A stretch of 64,000 nt of DNA. Source: JBKCUK01 sp046318415 (GTDB lineage: Bacteria > Pseudomonadota > Alphaproteobacteria > Caedimonadales > Caedimonadaceae). Positions 52,660-59,831 of the stretch are shown here, in pieces (the stretch's first letter is position 1; each line of letters starts with the position of its first letter). Location: the NCBI GenBank assembly GCA_046318415.1, contig JBKCUK010000015.1, positions 77,133 through 141,132 on the forward strand, given 5' to 3'. The translations under genes and the position numbers were made by a program. The notes below the pieces were generated by a model, which saw only the letters and a list, made by a program, of their open reading frames with translations, did not search any database and was not told the DNA's origin.

Positions 52660-53817
52660 TTATTGCAACTTTTGATTCGTTCTGGGTTTAAGTTTCCTTT
52701 GCTCAAATGGCACCCCCATCTCCTGCAAAATTCGATTTACCCAACCCATTGCAGTGCCCTCGGCAACCCCAGGCCAAATCTCTTTGGCGATCGCCTTGCG
52801 CAATGTGCCTGCACGGAACTTCTTAACTATTTCCTCCTTTAATACCGCAGTTATTTCTTGACGGGTCTCCTTTGATTCTTGCGTCTTCAAGCCAACTTTA
52901 ACGCCCATTTCCTGCAAAATTCGATTCACCCGACCAATTCCAGTGCCTTCAGCAACCCCAGGCCAAATCTTGCTGGCAATCGCCTTGCGCGATGTGCCTG
53001 AACGGAACATCTGAACTATTTCCTCCTTTAATGCCACAGTTATTTCTTGACGGTTTGCCTTTGGTTTTTGCGTCTTAAAGTCAATATTAACGCCCATTTC
53101 TTGCAATATTCGGTTCAGCCGACCGATTCCGGTACTCTCAGCAACCCTAGGCCAGATCTTGCTTGCAATTTCTTTTCGCGTTGTACCGTTCTTAAACATC
53201 TCAACAATATGTTGTTTTTGCTGAAGGTCCAACTCAACACTTGGGCACATAGAATGGTCGCTTTGCACAAAATCTGAATCCTCGGAATCTTCTTCATTCC
53301 AACTTTTATCGTCCTCATCATCTAGCACCTGGACTACTGCACCCTCTGATCGCGCCGCCACTTGTGAGGCAAAACCTTCGGGCAGCGCAAAAACCTGCGC
53401 AAGGTGTGCTTGCAAGTTTTGAAAATTAGGATCCTCGTGGAGGGGCTGGGGCCACTGGGAGACAGCGCCTGCATCGGCATCTGGCGACACAGAATTGTGT
53501 GTGGAGTCAGCTGGTGCATGCGCTTGAGGCACAGAGGCATCCATGGATTCAACAGGATGGTGTATCTCACCAAGATCAACAGCACGACGCTTAGGCGTAG
53601 ACTCAGGCTCAGCAAATCCCACATCTTCCCCCTTGCGTTTAGCGCGTTCAGCAACTGAGGGGAGTTCATCACCCGCTAGCATTTCTTGAGAATTTGAGAT
53701 CTGAGGAAAATCAGCTGCTTCAGAAAAGGGGGGAGTCCCAAATAGAAATCCCGACGAAACTCCAAACTCGTCCCCACCTAAATCATGAAAACTTGCACCC
53801 GTGCCACCCGCGAACAT
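52660..53817 (-). CDS. HTH-repeat protein B (three WP modules), cut off from its signal peptide
   Basis: 385 residues from the first ATG after a stop; not a known family. The N-terminal part is disordered with KRK (60-62) and PKRR (75-78) in ESTPKRRAVDLG, matching protein A's SAPKRAAV. Three modules of exactly 63 residues start near 197, 260 and 323, each with EIVxxFxxGTxRKAIAxxIWP and NRILQEMGV; IWP lies at 221, 284 and 347. A ribosome site, ATG (53925) and perfect signal peptide lie upstream in the same frame but are separated by TAA at 53860-53862. As read, the protein would stay in the cytoplasm, or the gene is a recent pseudogene, or the stop is a sequencing error. Confidence 0.65.
   Translation of the reverse strand: MFAGGTGASFHDLGGDEFGVSSGFLFGTPPFSEAADFPQISNSQEMLAGDELPSVAERAKRKGEDVGFAEPESTPKRRAVDLGEIHHPVESMDASVPQAHAPADSTHNSVSPDADAGAVSQWPQPLHEDPNFQNLQAHLAQVFALPEGFASQVAARSEGAVVQVLDDEDDKSWNEEDSEDSDFVQSDHSMCPSVELDLQQKQHIVEMFKNGTTRKEIASKIWPRVAESTGIGRLNRILQEMGVNIDFKTQKPKANRQEITVALKEEIVQMFRSGTSRKAIASKIWPGVAEGTGIGRVNRILQEMGVKVGLKTQESKETRQEITAVLKEEIVKKFRAGTLRKAIAKEIWPGVAEGTAMGWVNRILQEMGVPFEQRKLKPRTNQKLQ
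52663..53229 (-). repeat. Three 189-base tandem repeats in HTH-repeat gene B
   Basis: Three in-register coding repeats of 63 codons each, very similar in protein (ASKIWPGVAEGTGIGRVNRI in copy 2, close variants in 1 and 3) and visibly similar in DNA. The equal spacing shows expansion by whole-unit duplication. Confidence 0.88.
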
Positions 53818-53859
53818 TCCATTGAACCAGTCATTATTATCAAACCCATCATAGAATTC

Positions 53860-53925
53860 TTATGCAACAAGCGGCCTAAAAAGCATTAAAAAACAAAACG
53901 TAAGGAATGAAAATTGTCGAAGCAT
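53860..53925 (-). pseudogene. Signal-peptide segment of HTH-repeat gene B, ended by an in-frame TAA
   Basis: ATG at 53925 with AGGA 8 bases upstream opens 21 codons encoding a complete Sec signal (LRQFSFLTFCFLMLFRPLVA after Met). The next codon is TAA (53862-53860), and the frame then continues without another stop as EFYDGFDNNDWFNG into protein B. Protein A starts in the same style (MLR, hydrophobic core, cleavage after A). One base change (CAA or TCA to TAA) would explain it. Confidence 0.8.
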
Positions 53926-54291
53926 CTGCACAATCCTGGACTAGTCCTAAAACCAACGAATGTCAAAAACTACCAAAACAACACTTAAAGTCAATATACA
54001 AAGACTCAATGTCATATTGCTTCTGGAAAAACATGAACTAGGCGCACAAATTAAGATACCCTGATCACTCATTTTTTGGGCACTTGCTTATGTGCCTCTA
54101 TTTTTTAAAGTCTCGGCTAACCGCGCCTCAAATCCAATTAAGCCAAGCAATACCCTGGTTCGGTTGGCGCTTGGTCGAATGGGCTTTGCCATCTCTAGAC
54201 CCTCTAGCTTTTGATTAAAAAGGGTCACAACAGCTCACTTTGGCGAAGCCGTCGTAGAGAAAGACGGCATTGATTTTTACATTTTTGAAAA
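53926..54291. other. Gap of 366 bases between HTH-repeat genes B and C
   Basis: Mostly non-coding and AT-rich. It holds a hairpin GGCAC/GTGCC with T runs on the plus strand (about 54072-54106) and a possible very small gene (54088-54192, minus). Near 54230-54290 the plus strand can be read as protein-like text (AHFGEAVVEKDGIDFYIFEN) with no start, perhaps a gene remnant. None of this is firm. Confidence 0.35.
54088..54192 (-). CDS. Possible 34-residue small protein
   Basis: ATG at 54192 preceded by GAGGG at 7 bases opens a frame beginning AKPIRPSANRTRVLLGLIGF, with a helical end, to TAA. Composition looks natural (basic N-terminus, amphipathic helix), and the ribosome site is good. The frame upstream of the ATG is also open for about 14 codons, so it may instead be the tail of a decayed gene. 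No family known. Confidence 0.3.
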   Translation of the reverse strand: MAKPIRPSANRTRVLLGLIGFEARLAETLKNRGT

Positions 54292-55266
54292 TCAAAGACC
54301 TGCGTTTTTAAAGGCCCTGCGAACCCTTGCGCAGGCTGTGCGAAGCGGTAGCTCAGGCCAAATCTCCTTTGCAACGGACTTAACATCTAAACCCTGTTTT
54401 CCAAGAGCGACGATGCGATCTCTCACAGCTTTCTGGTGCGCGGTTCTTCCTGGAATTTTTCTTTGATTCTTAAGTTCCTCTTCTTCTTCATAATCACGCC
54501 ATTCATAAACAGGCGCGACAGACGTTTGAGGGACTGACTTCTGATCGACAAGCTTAGAAGGGTCATCATGAAATACCCTGTTTTCATTTGTTTCCTTCAA
54601 TACAGATCCATCGAACGGCGCGGCACATTCATTTGAATGGCTTCCAGCACTCTGTTGCGTGGAACCATCGATGAATGCATCAGTTTTTGGCGCTATTTCT
54701 ATTTTGGACGTATCGTAAGGATAATCATGTTCCTCTCCGAAGTAATGCCATATAAGATCGGGCGCGGCAGGCGTTTGAGGGATTGACTGCTGTTCGACAA
54801 GCGTGGAAGGGCTGTGATTTGTATTCATCAGGGCAGGCCCATCGAACGGCGCGGCACATTCATCAGAACTGTTTCCTGGACTCTGTTGCGTGGAACCATC
54901 GATGAATGCATCGGTGTTTGGCGCTGCTAATACAAAGTTTGCAGCGGAGGCCGGACTTTCAGGGAGGTTTTCACCTTGGGGACCGCACCTTCTTTTTGCA
55001 GCCGACATATATGCATCAGCACCGATATCAACAAGCGTACGCTTTGCCGCTGGCCTACTCACAAAGTAGACTGCTTCTGCAAGATCATCAAGACTAACTG
55101 GCATGTCAGATGGATATTCGCTATGGACGACATTGCCCACAGGTTGCGCATATCCGGCAAGACCAAGCTCTTCTGGCGCACCATGAGACGCCAAAGCCTT
55201 GTTTCCAAATACAAAAATGGCTGTGGAAATAAACGCAAGAAACTGAATCATTGACCTATTATTCAT
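54292..55266 (-). CDS. Exported HTH-repeat protein C (one WP module)
   Basis: 324 residues, same family as its neighbours. The ATG at 55266 has AAGGA just upstream and begins a Sec signal (about 1-26, cleaved after NKALA); a TTG at 55284 is less likely. Then follows a disordered acidic region with AAKR and AAKRRC separated by 14 residues, an internal duplication (TDAFIDGSTQQS twice), and a single C-terminal module with VAKEIWPELPLRTACARVRR. The end AFKNAGL matches the helix-3 end of the other proteins. With one module it may bind weakly or as a dimer. Function not known. Confidence 0.7.
   Translation of the reverse strand: MNNRSMIQFLAFISTAIFVFGNKALASHGAPEELGLAGYAQPVGNVVHSEYPSDMPVSLDDLAEAVYFVSRPAAKRTLVDIGADAYMSAAKRRCGPQGENLPESPASAANFVLAAPNTDAFIDGSTQQSPGNSSDECAAPFDGPALMNTNHSPSTLVEQQSIPQTPAAPDLIWHYFGEEHDYPYDTSKIEIAPKTDAFIDGSTQQSAGSHSNECAAPFDGSVLKETNENRVFHDDPSKLVDQKSVPQTSVAPVYEWRDYEEEEELKNQRKIPGRTAHQKAVRDRIVALGKQGLDVKSVAKEIWPELPLRTACARVRRAFKNAGL
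54481..54915 (-). repeat. Internal duplication in HTH-repeat gene C
   Basis: Two coding units of about 70-80 codons: TDAFIDGSTQQSPGNSSDEC...PQTPAAP and TDAFIDGSTQQSAGSHSNEC...PQTSVAP, with a 6-codon length difference between blocks. The DNA is also clearly similar (for example GGAACCATCGATGAATGCAT in both). Confidence 0.85.
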
Positions 55267-55458
55267 CTTTCCTTCTTTTGGCAAAAATAATCAATAGTGC
55301 CTATATAGTTTATAGCAACAAATTTGCCAACCTATTTTTACCTAACAGTTTAGGATTTGCCTGATGCCACCCTTAAACTACAGGTAAAGAGGAGCGAATA
55401 ACGCCAATTAAGTCACTCTAGGAAATTCTCAGACGTAATCTGATTCCCCATGCATTAG

Positions 55459-56571
55459 TTAGATAATGCCTTTGTTTTGCATATACTTATTCACACGTCG
55501 CCTTCCGGTGCTTTCACATATATCTGGCCAGAGCTCTCTTGCTATTTGTGTTGGAGTTTTTTTGCTTTTGATGCCTTCAAGAATGAATTTTTCCTGTGCC
55601 TCCGTGATAACGTAGTTTAACTTTTGAGGTGGGCGTTGTTGTTTAAAACCTTTTTCTTGCAAAATTTTTGTGATTTTCTTAGTTGCAACTGAAAGCTTTG
55701 AGTAGGGCCAAAATTTGCTTTTGATTTGCTCAAAATCCTTTCCCTCGGCGTACAACCGTGCGACTTCTTCGCATTCCTCTTCGGTAAGCTCACCCATCTT
55801 CCTTCGATGTTTTATTTTTGGTTTGATCTTCGCTTGTTTGAGAATTTGTAAAATCAATCGACGAACCGATGTTTGAGATGCTTCTGGCCATACTTGCCGA
55901 CCTATTGCTGCATAAGATGCGCCACTCCTGATCCTCTCAATGATGTCTTTTCTAATTTCAGGCGTGAGCACTGAGGAATAAGGTAACTGGGCTCTCGTCA
56001 TAGTCTGTTCTTGGATGTCCTGTCCCTCCTCCGTACTGTCAGTATCTGACATAGAAGATATTTGATCTGAAGATACCGAGTTTACAATATTTCCATTCCA
56101 AAAAGGATATTCCTCAAAGAGATCCTCTTGATCCTGCTCTGGAACAAAGAAAATTTCTTGAGTTCCGCATAGATCGGATCCACCTGCATGGTTTGCAATC
56201 CGTTGTGCATCAAAAGGGAAGAATTCTGTTTCGCTGAAGGATCCACCAAGATCATACGCTTCACGCTTTCGCTTTGGGCGTCTCGTACCCTCCTCTTCGG
56301 CAGAAAATTCAGGATCGGGCAAAACTTCAAAGTCAAAACTTGTCCTCAACGGCATAGAGCTCATCTCGGGGGCGTCGTGGAAAGGGTTTGGGCTTGCAAC
56401 CGGAACTAAGTAGCGACCTGACTGGTCTAGGGTGCCCATTGCATAAACATTAAGCCATTTCTCATAATCCCAGGGCCATTCATCGGGGTCGATGGACTGG
56501 GAACCATTCGCCGGAGCAAAACGTGCAACAGCAATAAGCGTGAATAAAATAAAGCCAAATGAACACCGCAT
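55459..56571 (-). CDS. Exported HTH-repeat protein D (three WP modules)
   Basis: About 370 residues. The ATG at 56571 has GGGGG 8 bases upstream and starts a Sec signal (1-23, RCSFGFILFTLIAVARFAPA); an in-frame start at 56628 adds an unlikely second hydrophobic run. The disordered region has RRPKRKREAYDLGG, close to protein B's PKRRAVDLG. Three modules follow, with VWP (about 228), FWP (287) and LWP (347), each with a basic third helix (RRLILQILKQAKI, ATKKITKILQEKGF, GRRRVNKYMQNKGI). It is the upstream-most of the four minus-strand family genes. Each gene has its own ribosome site and spacer, so they may be transcribed separately. Confidence 0.73.
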   Translation of the reverse strand: MRCSFGFILFTLIAVARFAPANGSQSIDPDEWPWDYEKWLNVYAMGTLDQSGRYLVPVASPNPFHDAPEMSSMPLRTSFDFEVLPDPEFSAEEEGTRRPKRKREAYDLGGSFSETEFFPFDAQRIANHAGGSDLCGTQEIFFVPEQDQEDLFEEYPFWNGNIVNSVSSDQISSMSDTDSTEEGQDIQEQTMTRAQLPYSSVLTPEIRKDIIERIRSGASYAAIGRQVWPEASQTSVRRLILQILKQAKIKPKIKHRRKMGELTEEECEEVARLYAEGKDFEQIKSKFWPYSKLSVATKKITKILQEKGFKQQRPPQKLNYVITEAQEKFILEGIKSKKTPTQIARELWPDICESTGRRRVNKYMQNKGII

Positions 56572-56655
56572 AAAAATTACCCCCTTGACGAATGCCAATA
56601 GGATTAAAAAAATACACGAAGCGATCATTATTTGTCTATAAGATTAATTTAGAAA

Positions 56656-56671
56656 GGCACACTTATGTGCC
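56656..56671. repeat. Hairpin GGCACA-CTTA-TGTGCC near the cluster edge
   Basis: Perfect 6-pair stem between flhB and HTH-repeat gene D. A similar CTTATGTGCC hairpin lies at 54080-54098 inside the cluster. It could be a terminator-like or repeat element. Confidence 0.45.
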
Positions 56672-56746
56672 CATGTGTCCTAAAAAACAGGGTAAGACTG
56701 GAATTCCGCGCCCAAGATGTTCAGTACTTTTAAATGAGGGCCTGAC

Positions 56747-57820
56747 TTAAGAACGATTGTGTTGATCCAGCTTGTAAACCATGCGAACGATTTGTGCCAC
56801 AGCTTCATAGAATTCCACGGGGATTTCGTCACCGATCTCAACAGCATCGTAAAGACCGCGGGCCAAGGGTGGATTTTCAAAGATGGGCACGTCGTGCTGC
56901 CCCGCCACATCACGAATGCGAAACGCCATAAAGTCGACACCTTTTGCAACCACCTTAGGCGCTCCCGGCGCATTCAATTCGTATTTCAGGGCCACCGCAA
57001 AGTGGGTGGGGTTCGTGATCACCATGGTTGCCGTGGGCACATCTTGCATCATGCGTTGACGCGACCGCTCGGCCCGTAATTGCCGCAGGCGTTGTTTAAT
57101 GTGCGGATCGCCTTCCAACTCTTTATATTCGTCCTTGATTTGCTGCTTTGTCATGCGCAAGGAGCGGCGATGCATAAATCGTTGCCAAAAGAAGTCAGCC
57201 CCCGCAATCAAGAATAAAGCTGACAAAAAAGCAATCATCAATCGCACCGCTTGACCTTTCAGGTCGTGCATCATTTCCGGCACCGTGTCGCGGGCAAGCT
57301 TATTAAGAAAGGTCGCGGTGGGCCAAATGAACGTGGCGGTTAAGGCTCCCACACTCACGAACTTAAGAATATTTTTGAGAAACTCACCAAGGGCTTTGGG
57401 CCCAAAAAGGCGCTCAAGGCCCTTTTGAGGCGAGAGATGGCTGAGCTTTGGCGTCACGGACTGGGAGCTTACCCGAAAACGGGTCTGCAGCAATCCTGCC
57501 GCAATGGCCGCCACCACAAAGGCAAGCAACATGAGACCATAGGTCTTAAGCAGCTGGAGCAGCGTATCTGTAAGGGTCGCCCGAAGGGCAAGGCCATCAT
57601 GACCAAACGCATGGGTTTGATCCAGAAAGGTGGCTAACAGTGCCGTGGTTGACCGCAAGGCCGAGGGCGCCCATGTCACCAACAGCAGGGCAAAAGTCGC
57701 CAGCATAAAGAGGTGAAAAACCTCGCGTGAGAGGGCCAGCTGTCCTTCTTCTTCCGCTTTCTCCAAGCGATGTTCGGTGGGTTCTTCTGTTTTCTGCGAT
57801 TGTTCGGTATCGTCTGACAT
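56747..57820 (-). CDS. flhB: Flagellar export switch protein FlhB
   Basis: Membrane component of the flagellar type III export gate; self-cleavage switches substrate class. 357 residues: four membrane helices (about 35-210), cytoplasmic linker, and the autocleavage motif NPTH (270-273) in MVITNPTHFAVAL, followed by the conserved KGVDFMAFRIRDVA. The hydrophilic start (EPTEHRLEKAEEEGQ) is typical. It follows fliR by 3 bases. The flagellar assignment rests on sequence and neighbours; a virulence T3SS homologue is less likely. Confidence 0.94.
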   Translation of the reverse strand: MSDDTEQSQKTEEPTEHRLEKAEEEGQLALSREVFHLFMLATFALLLVTWAPSALRSTTALLATFLDQTHAFGHDGLALRATLTDTLLQLLKTYGLMLLAFVVAAIAAGLLQTRFRVSSQSVTPKLSHLSPQKGLERLFGPKALGEFLKNILKFVSVGALTATFIWPTATFLNKLARDTVPEMMHDLKGQAVRLMIAFLSALFLIAGADFFWQRFMHRRSLRMTKQQIKDEYKELEGDPHIKQRLRQLRAERSRQRMMQDVPTATMVITNPTHFAVALKYELNAPGAPKVVAKGVDFMAFRIRDVAGQHDVPIFENPPLARGLYDAVEIGDEIPVEFYEAVAQIVRMVYKLDQHNRS

Positions 57821-57823
57821 CCC

Positions 57824-58603
57824 TTACCCCACCCACAATCGTTGCAAACCGTTGCCAAAAACATCCATAAAGTGGGCCAGAATGGTGCGAAGGCTCCACA
57901 AGAGGATGAGGAAACCCAGCATGATTTGCAGTGGCTGCAAAACGAAGAAGACTTGGACCTGAGGCATCAGGCGATTAATCATGCCAGCGGCCAACATCAC
58001 CAGCAGCATCACCACCACCACAGGGGCCACAATTTGCAGCGCCAGTAAAAAGCTGGCAGCAAGGGCGCCGGTAAAAGACCTTAAAAGATCCCCACTGAGA
58101 TTGGCAAAGGCCATGATTTGCCCAGGCGCAAAAAGGCTGTAGCTGTCAACAAGACCGCGAATCATGGCGTGATGAACATCCATGACGAAAATGAGTGCAA
58201 GCCCCGAAGCGCTCAAGAGCACGGCCGGCAATGAACTTTGCTGCGCTGATGCCGGCGAGAACCCAAAGGCGCTGGCAAAGCCCACTTGTAGACTGAAAAT
58301 CGAGCCCGCCACATCAAGGGCACTCAACAAAATACGCGCAAAAATACCCGCAAAGTAACCGATAACGGCCTCTTGAAACAAATAACCAAAAGAAATAAGG
58401 GGATCACCGGGCATTGCGGGAAAACGCTCTCCCACAACCGGTGCCAGAACAAAGGAAATGGCAAGGGCAAGCCACAAACGCACCCGCGGCGGCACATATC
58501 CCTCAGAGGTACCCGGCATGGCAAACAAAAACGCACCAAAGCGCGAGAAGATCAAAAAATAGGTATAAAGCTCGGCTAGGGCGAAGGATGCATGATCAAC
58601 CAA
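57824..58603 (-). CDS. fliR: Flagellar biosynthesis protein FliR
   Basis: Polytopic export-gate component. About 260 residues, with FLIFSRFGAFLFAMPG at the start, FQEAVIGYFAGIFARIL and GFASAFGFSPASAQQSS. A TTG at 58603 with GAGG 7-8 bases upstream gives the usual family length; a TTG at 58633 is the alternative and would overlap fliQ. Between fliQ and flhB in normal order. Confidence 0.92.
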   Translation of the reverse strand: MVDHASFALAELYTYFLIFSRFGAFLFAMPGTSEGYVPPRVRLWLALAISFVLAPVVGERFPAMPGDPLISFGYLFQEAVIGYFAGIFARILLSALDVAGSIFSLQVGFASAFGFSPASAQQSSLPAVLLSASGLALIFVMDVHHAMIRGLVDSYSLFAPGQIMAFANLSGDLLRSFTGALAASFLLALQIVAPVVVVMLLVMLAAGMINRLMPQVQVFFVLQPLQIMLGFLILLWSLRTILAHFMDVFGNGLQRLWVG

Positions 58604-58619
58604 TGGCTTATCCTCGTCC

Positions 58620-58886
58620 CTACTGCAGGCCAACCATTTGATCGAAGATGCGCTCGGTGAAGACTTTCAGCGTCTGTGCAATGAAAGGCATACTGAATAA
58701 TAAGACAGCAAAAGTTGCTAAAATCTTCGGCACGAAGGAGAGGGTCATTTCCTGGATTTGCGTCAAAGCTTGCAGGAAGGAAATGATGATACCCACGGTC
58801 AACCCCACAAGGAGCATGGGTGCACCCATCTTAATAATGACAACAATAGCGTCTTTTGATATGTCTAATACGTCCCCTGGTGACAC
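58620..58886 (-). CDS. fliQ: Flagellar biosynthesis protein FliQ
   Basis: Small two-helix export-gate subunit. 88 residues with VLDISKDAIVVIIKMGAPML, a first helix (about 15-40) and second helix (about 50-75), and the conserved QALTQIQEMTLSFVPKI. GTG start with GGGGG just upstream. First gene of fliQ-fliR-flhB, divergent from rplU. Confidence 0.94.
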   Translation of the reverse strand: MSPGDVLDISKDAIVVIIKMGAPMLLVGLTVGIIISFLQALTQIQEMTLSFVPKILATFAVLLFSMPFIAQTLKVFTERIFDQMVGLQ

Positions 58887-58913
58887 GGTTCCCCCACGTT
58901 TTTTATAAAAACC

Positions 58914-58940
58914 TTGACATGGCCTTCCAAGAATTATACT
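58914..58940 (+). promoter_or_regulatory. Candidate sigma70 promoter for rplU
   Basis: TTGACA (58914-58919) and TATACT (58935-58940) with a 15-base spacer, about 100 bases before the rplU ATG. The boxes are good, but the spacer is shorter than usual. Confidence 0.45.
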
Positions 58941-59043
58941 TCAGAACCTACAGTGTTCGCAATTCATGTAGCCAGGTCTTGAGATCTAGCCCAAAAAGCT
59001 GTATGAAAAGCCAGGCTTAACGTAAAATTTAAGAGTTATTGAG

Positions 59044-59466
59044 ATGTTTGCTATCGTTCGCACTGGTGGAAAACAATACCGCGTTTCAGCAGGGGACCGT
59101 ATCCGCGTTGAACGCCTTGAGGCCGAAGCGGGTCAACAGATCCACTTGTCGGAAGTTCTAATGTATGGGGAAGCAGGCTCAACCGTAATCGGCACACCGG
59201 TTGTTGAGAAAGCTGCAGTGGCCGCGACCGTAATTGAGCAAATGCGCGACAAGAAGATCATCGTCTTCAAGAAGAAGCGCCGCCAAAATTACCGCCGCAA
59301 GAAGGGTCATCGTCAGCACCTGACCGTATTGCACATTGACGAAATTTTGCTTGATGCGTCAAAGGCAGCCCCCAAGGCAAAGGCCGCTGCAAAGCCAGCT
59401 GCTGAAGCCGAGGAAAAGCCAAAGGCCGCGGCGAAGAAGCCAGCTGCCAAGGCAAAAGCTGAGTAA
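59044..59466 (+). CDS. rplU: 50S ribosomal protein L21
   Basis: 140 residues: the L21 core (FAIVRTGGKQYRVSAGDRI, KKKRRQNYRRKKGHRQ) followed by an Ala/Lys-rich tail of about 35 residues (KAAAKPAAEAEEKPKAAAKK), longer than in E. coli but frequent in alphaproteobacteria. Binds 23S rRNA. First of rplU-rpmA-obgE-rsfS. Confidence 0.97.
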   Translation: MFAIVRTGGKQYRVSAGDRIRVERLEAEAGQQIHLSEVLMYGEAGSTVIGTPVVEKAAVAATVIEQMRDKKIIVFKKKRRQNYRRKKGHRQHLTVLHIDEILLDASKAAPKAKAAAKPAAEAEEKPKAAAKKPAAKAKAE

Positions 59467-59496
59467 AGCGCATCAAAAGGTTGTAGGAGAAGATAG

Positions 59497-59748
59497 ATGG
59501 CTACAAAAAAGGCTGGTGGTAGTTCTCGTAACGGTCGTGACTCAGAAGGTCGCCGCCTTGGCGTGAAGAAATTCGGCGGTGAGTCTGTTCTTGCCGGCAA
59601 CATCATCGTGCGTCAACGCGGAACAAAAGTTCATCCTGGCGTCAATGTTGGCATGGGTAAAGATCATACCCTGTTCGCATTGACCGAAGGTCAGGTGAAG
59701 TTTCACCGCGGTCGTGGAAACAAGTCCTTCGTGAGCATCGTTCACTAA
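59497..59748 (+). CDS. rpmA: 50S ribosomal protein L27
   Basis: 83 residues. The N-terminal ATKKAGGSSRNGRDSEGRRL reaches toward the peptidyl-transfer centre; there is no cleaved pre-sequence of the Firmicutes type. AGGAG lies before the ATG. A terminator follows, so ribosomal protein expression can be separated from obgE. Confidence 0.98.
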   Translation: MATKKAGGSSRNGRDSEGRRLGVKKFGGESVLAGNIIVRQRGTKVHPGVNVGMGKDHTLFALTEGQVKFHRGRGNKSFVSIVH

Positions 59749-59786
59749 GGTTTGATAAACCGCGTCACGACATATACAAAACATGT

Positions 59787-59815
59787 GGGGAATGGTCTGC
59801 CGTTCCCCCTTTTTT
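59787..59815 (+). terminator. Terminator or attenuator between rpmA and obgE
   Basis: Stem GGGGAATGG/CCGTTCCCC (one G-T pair) with loop TCTG, then a run of six T. Because obgE follows only 17 bases later, partial read-through is likely. Confidence 0.8.
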
Positions 59816-59831
59816 ATGGTCAGTCATTCCC

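Noticed and set aside
52321..53229. Tandem repeats in genes A and B as a CRISPR array
   Set aside because: The repeats are in-frame coding units with no spacer structure and no cas genes nearby.
56747..58886. flhB-fliR-fliQ as part of a virulence type III secretion system delivering the effectors
   Set aside because: The proteins look flagellar, no other T3SS genes are present, and the candidate effectors carry Sec signal peptides, which type III substrates lack.
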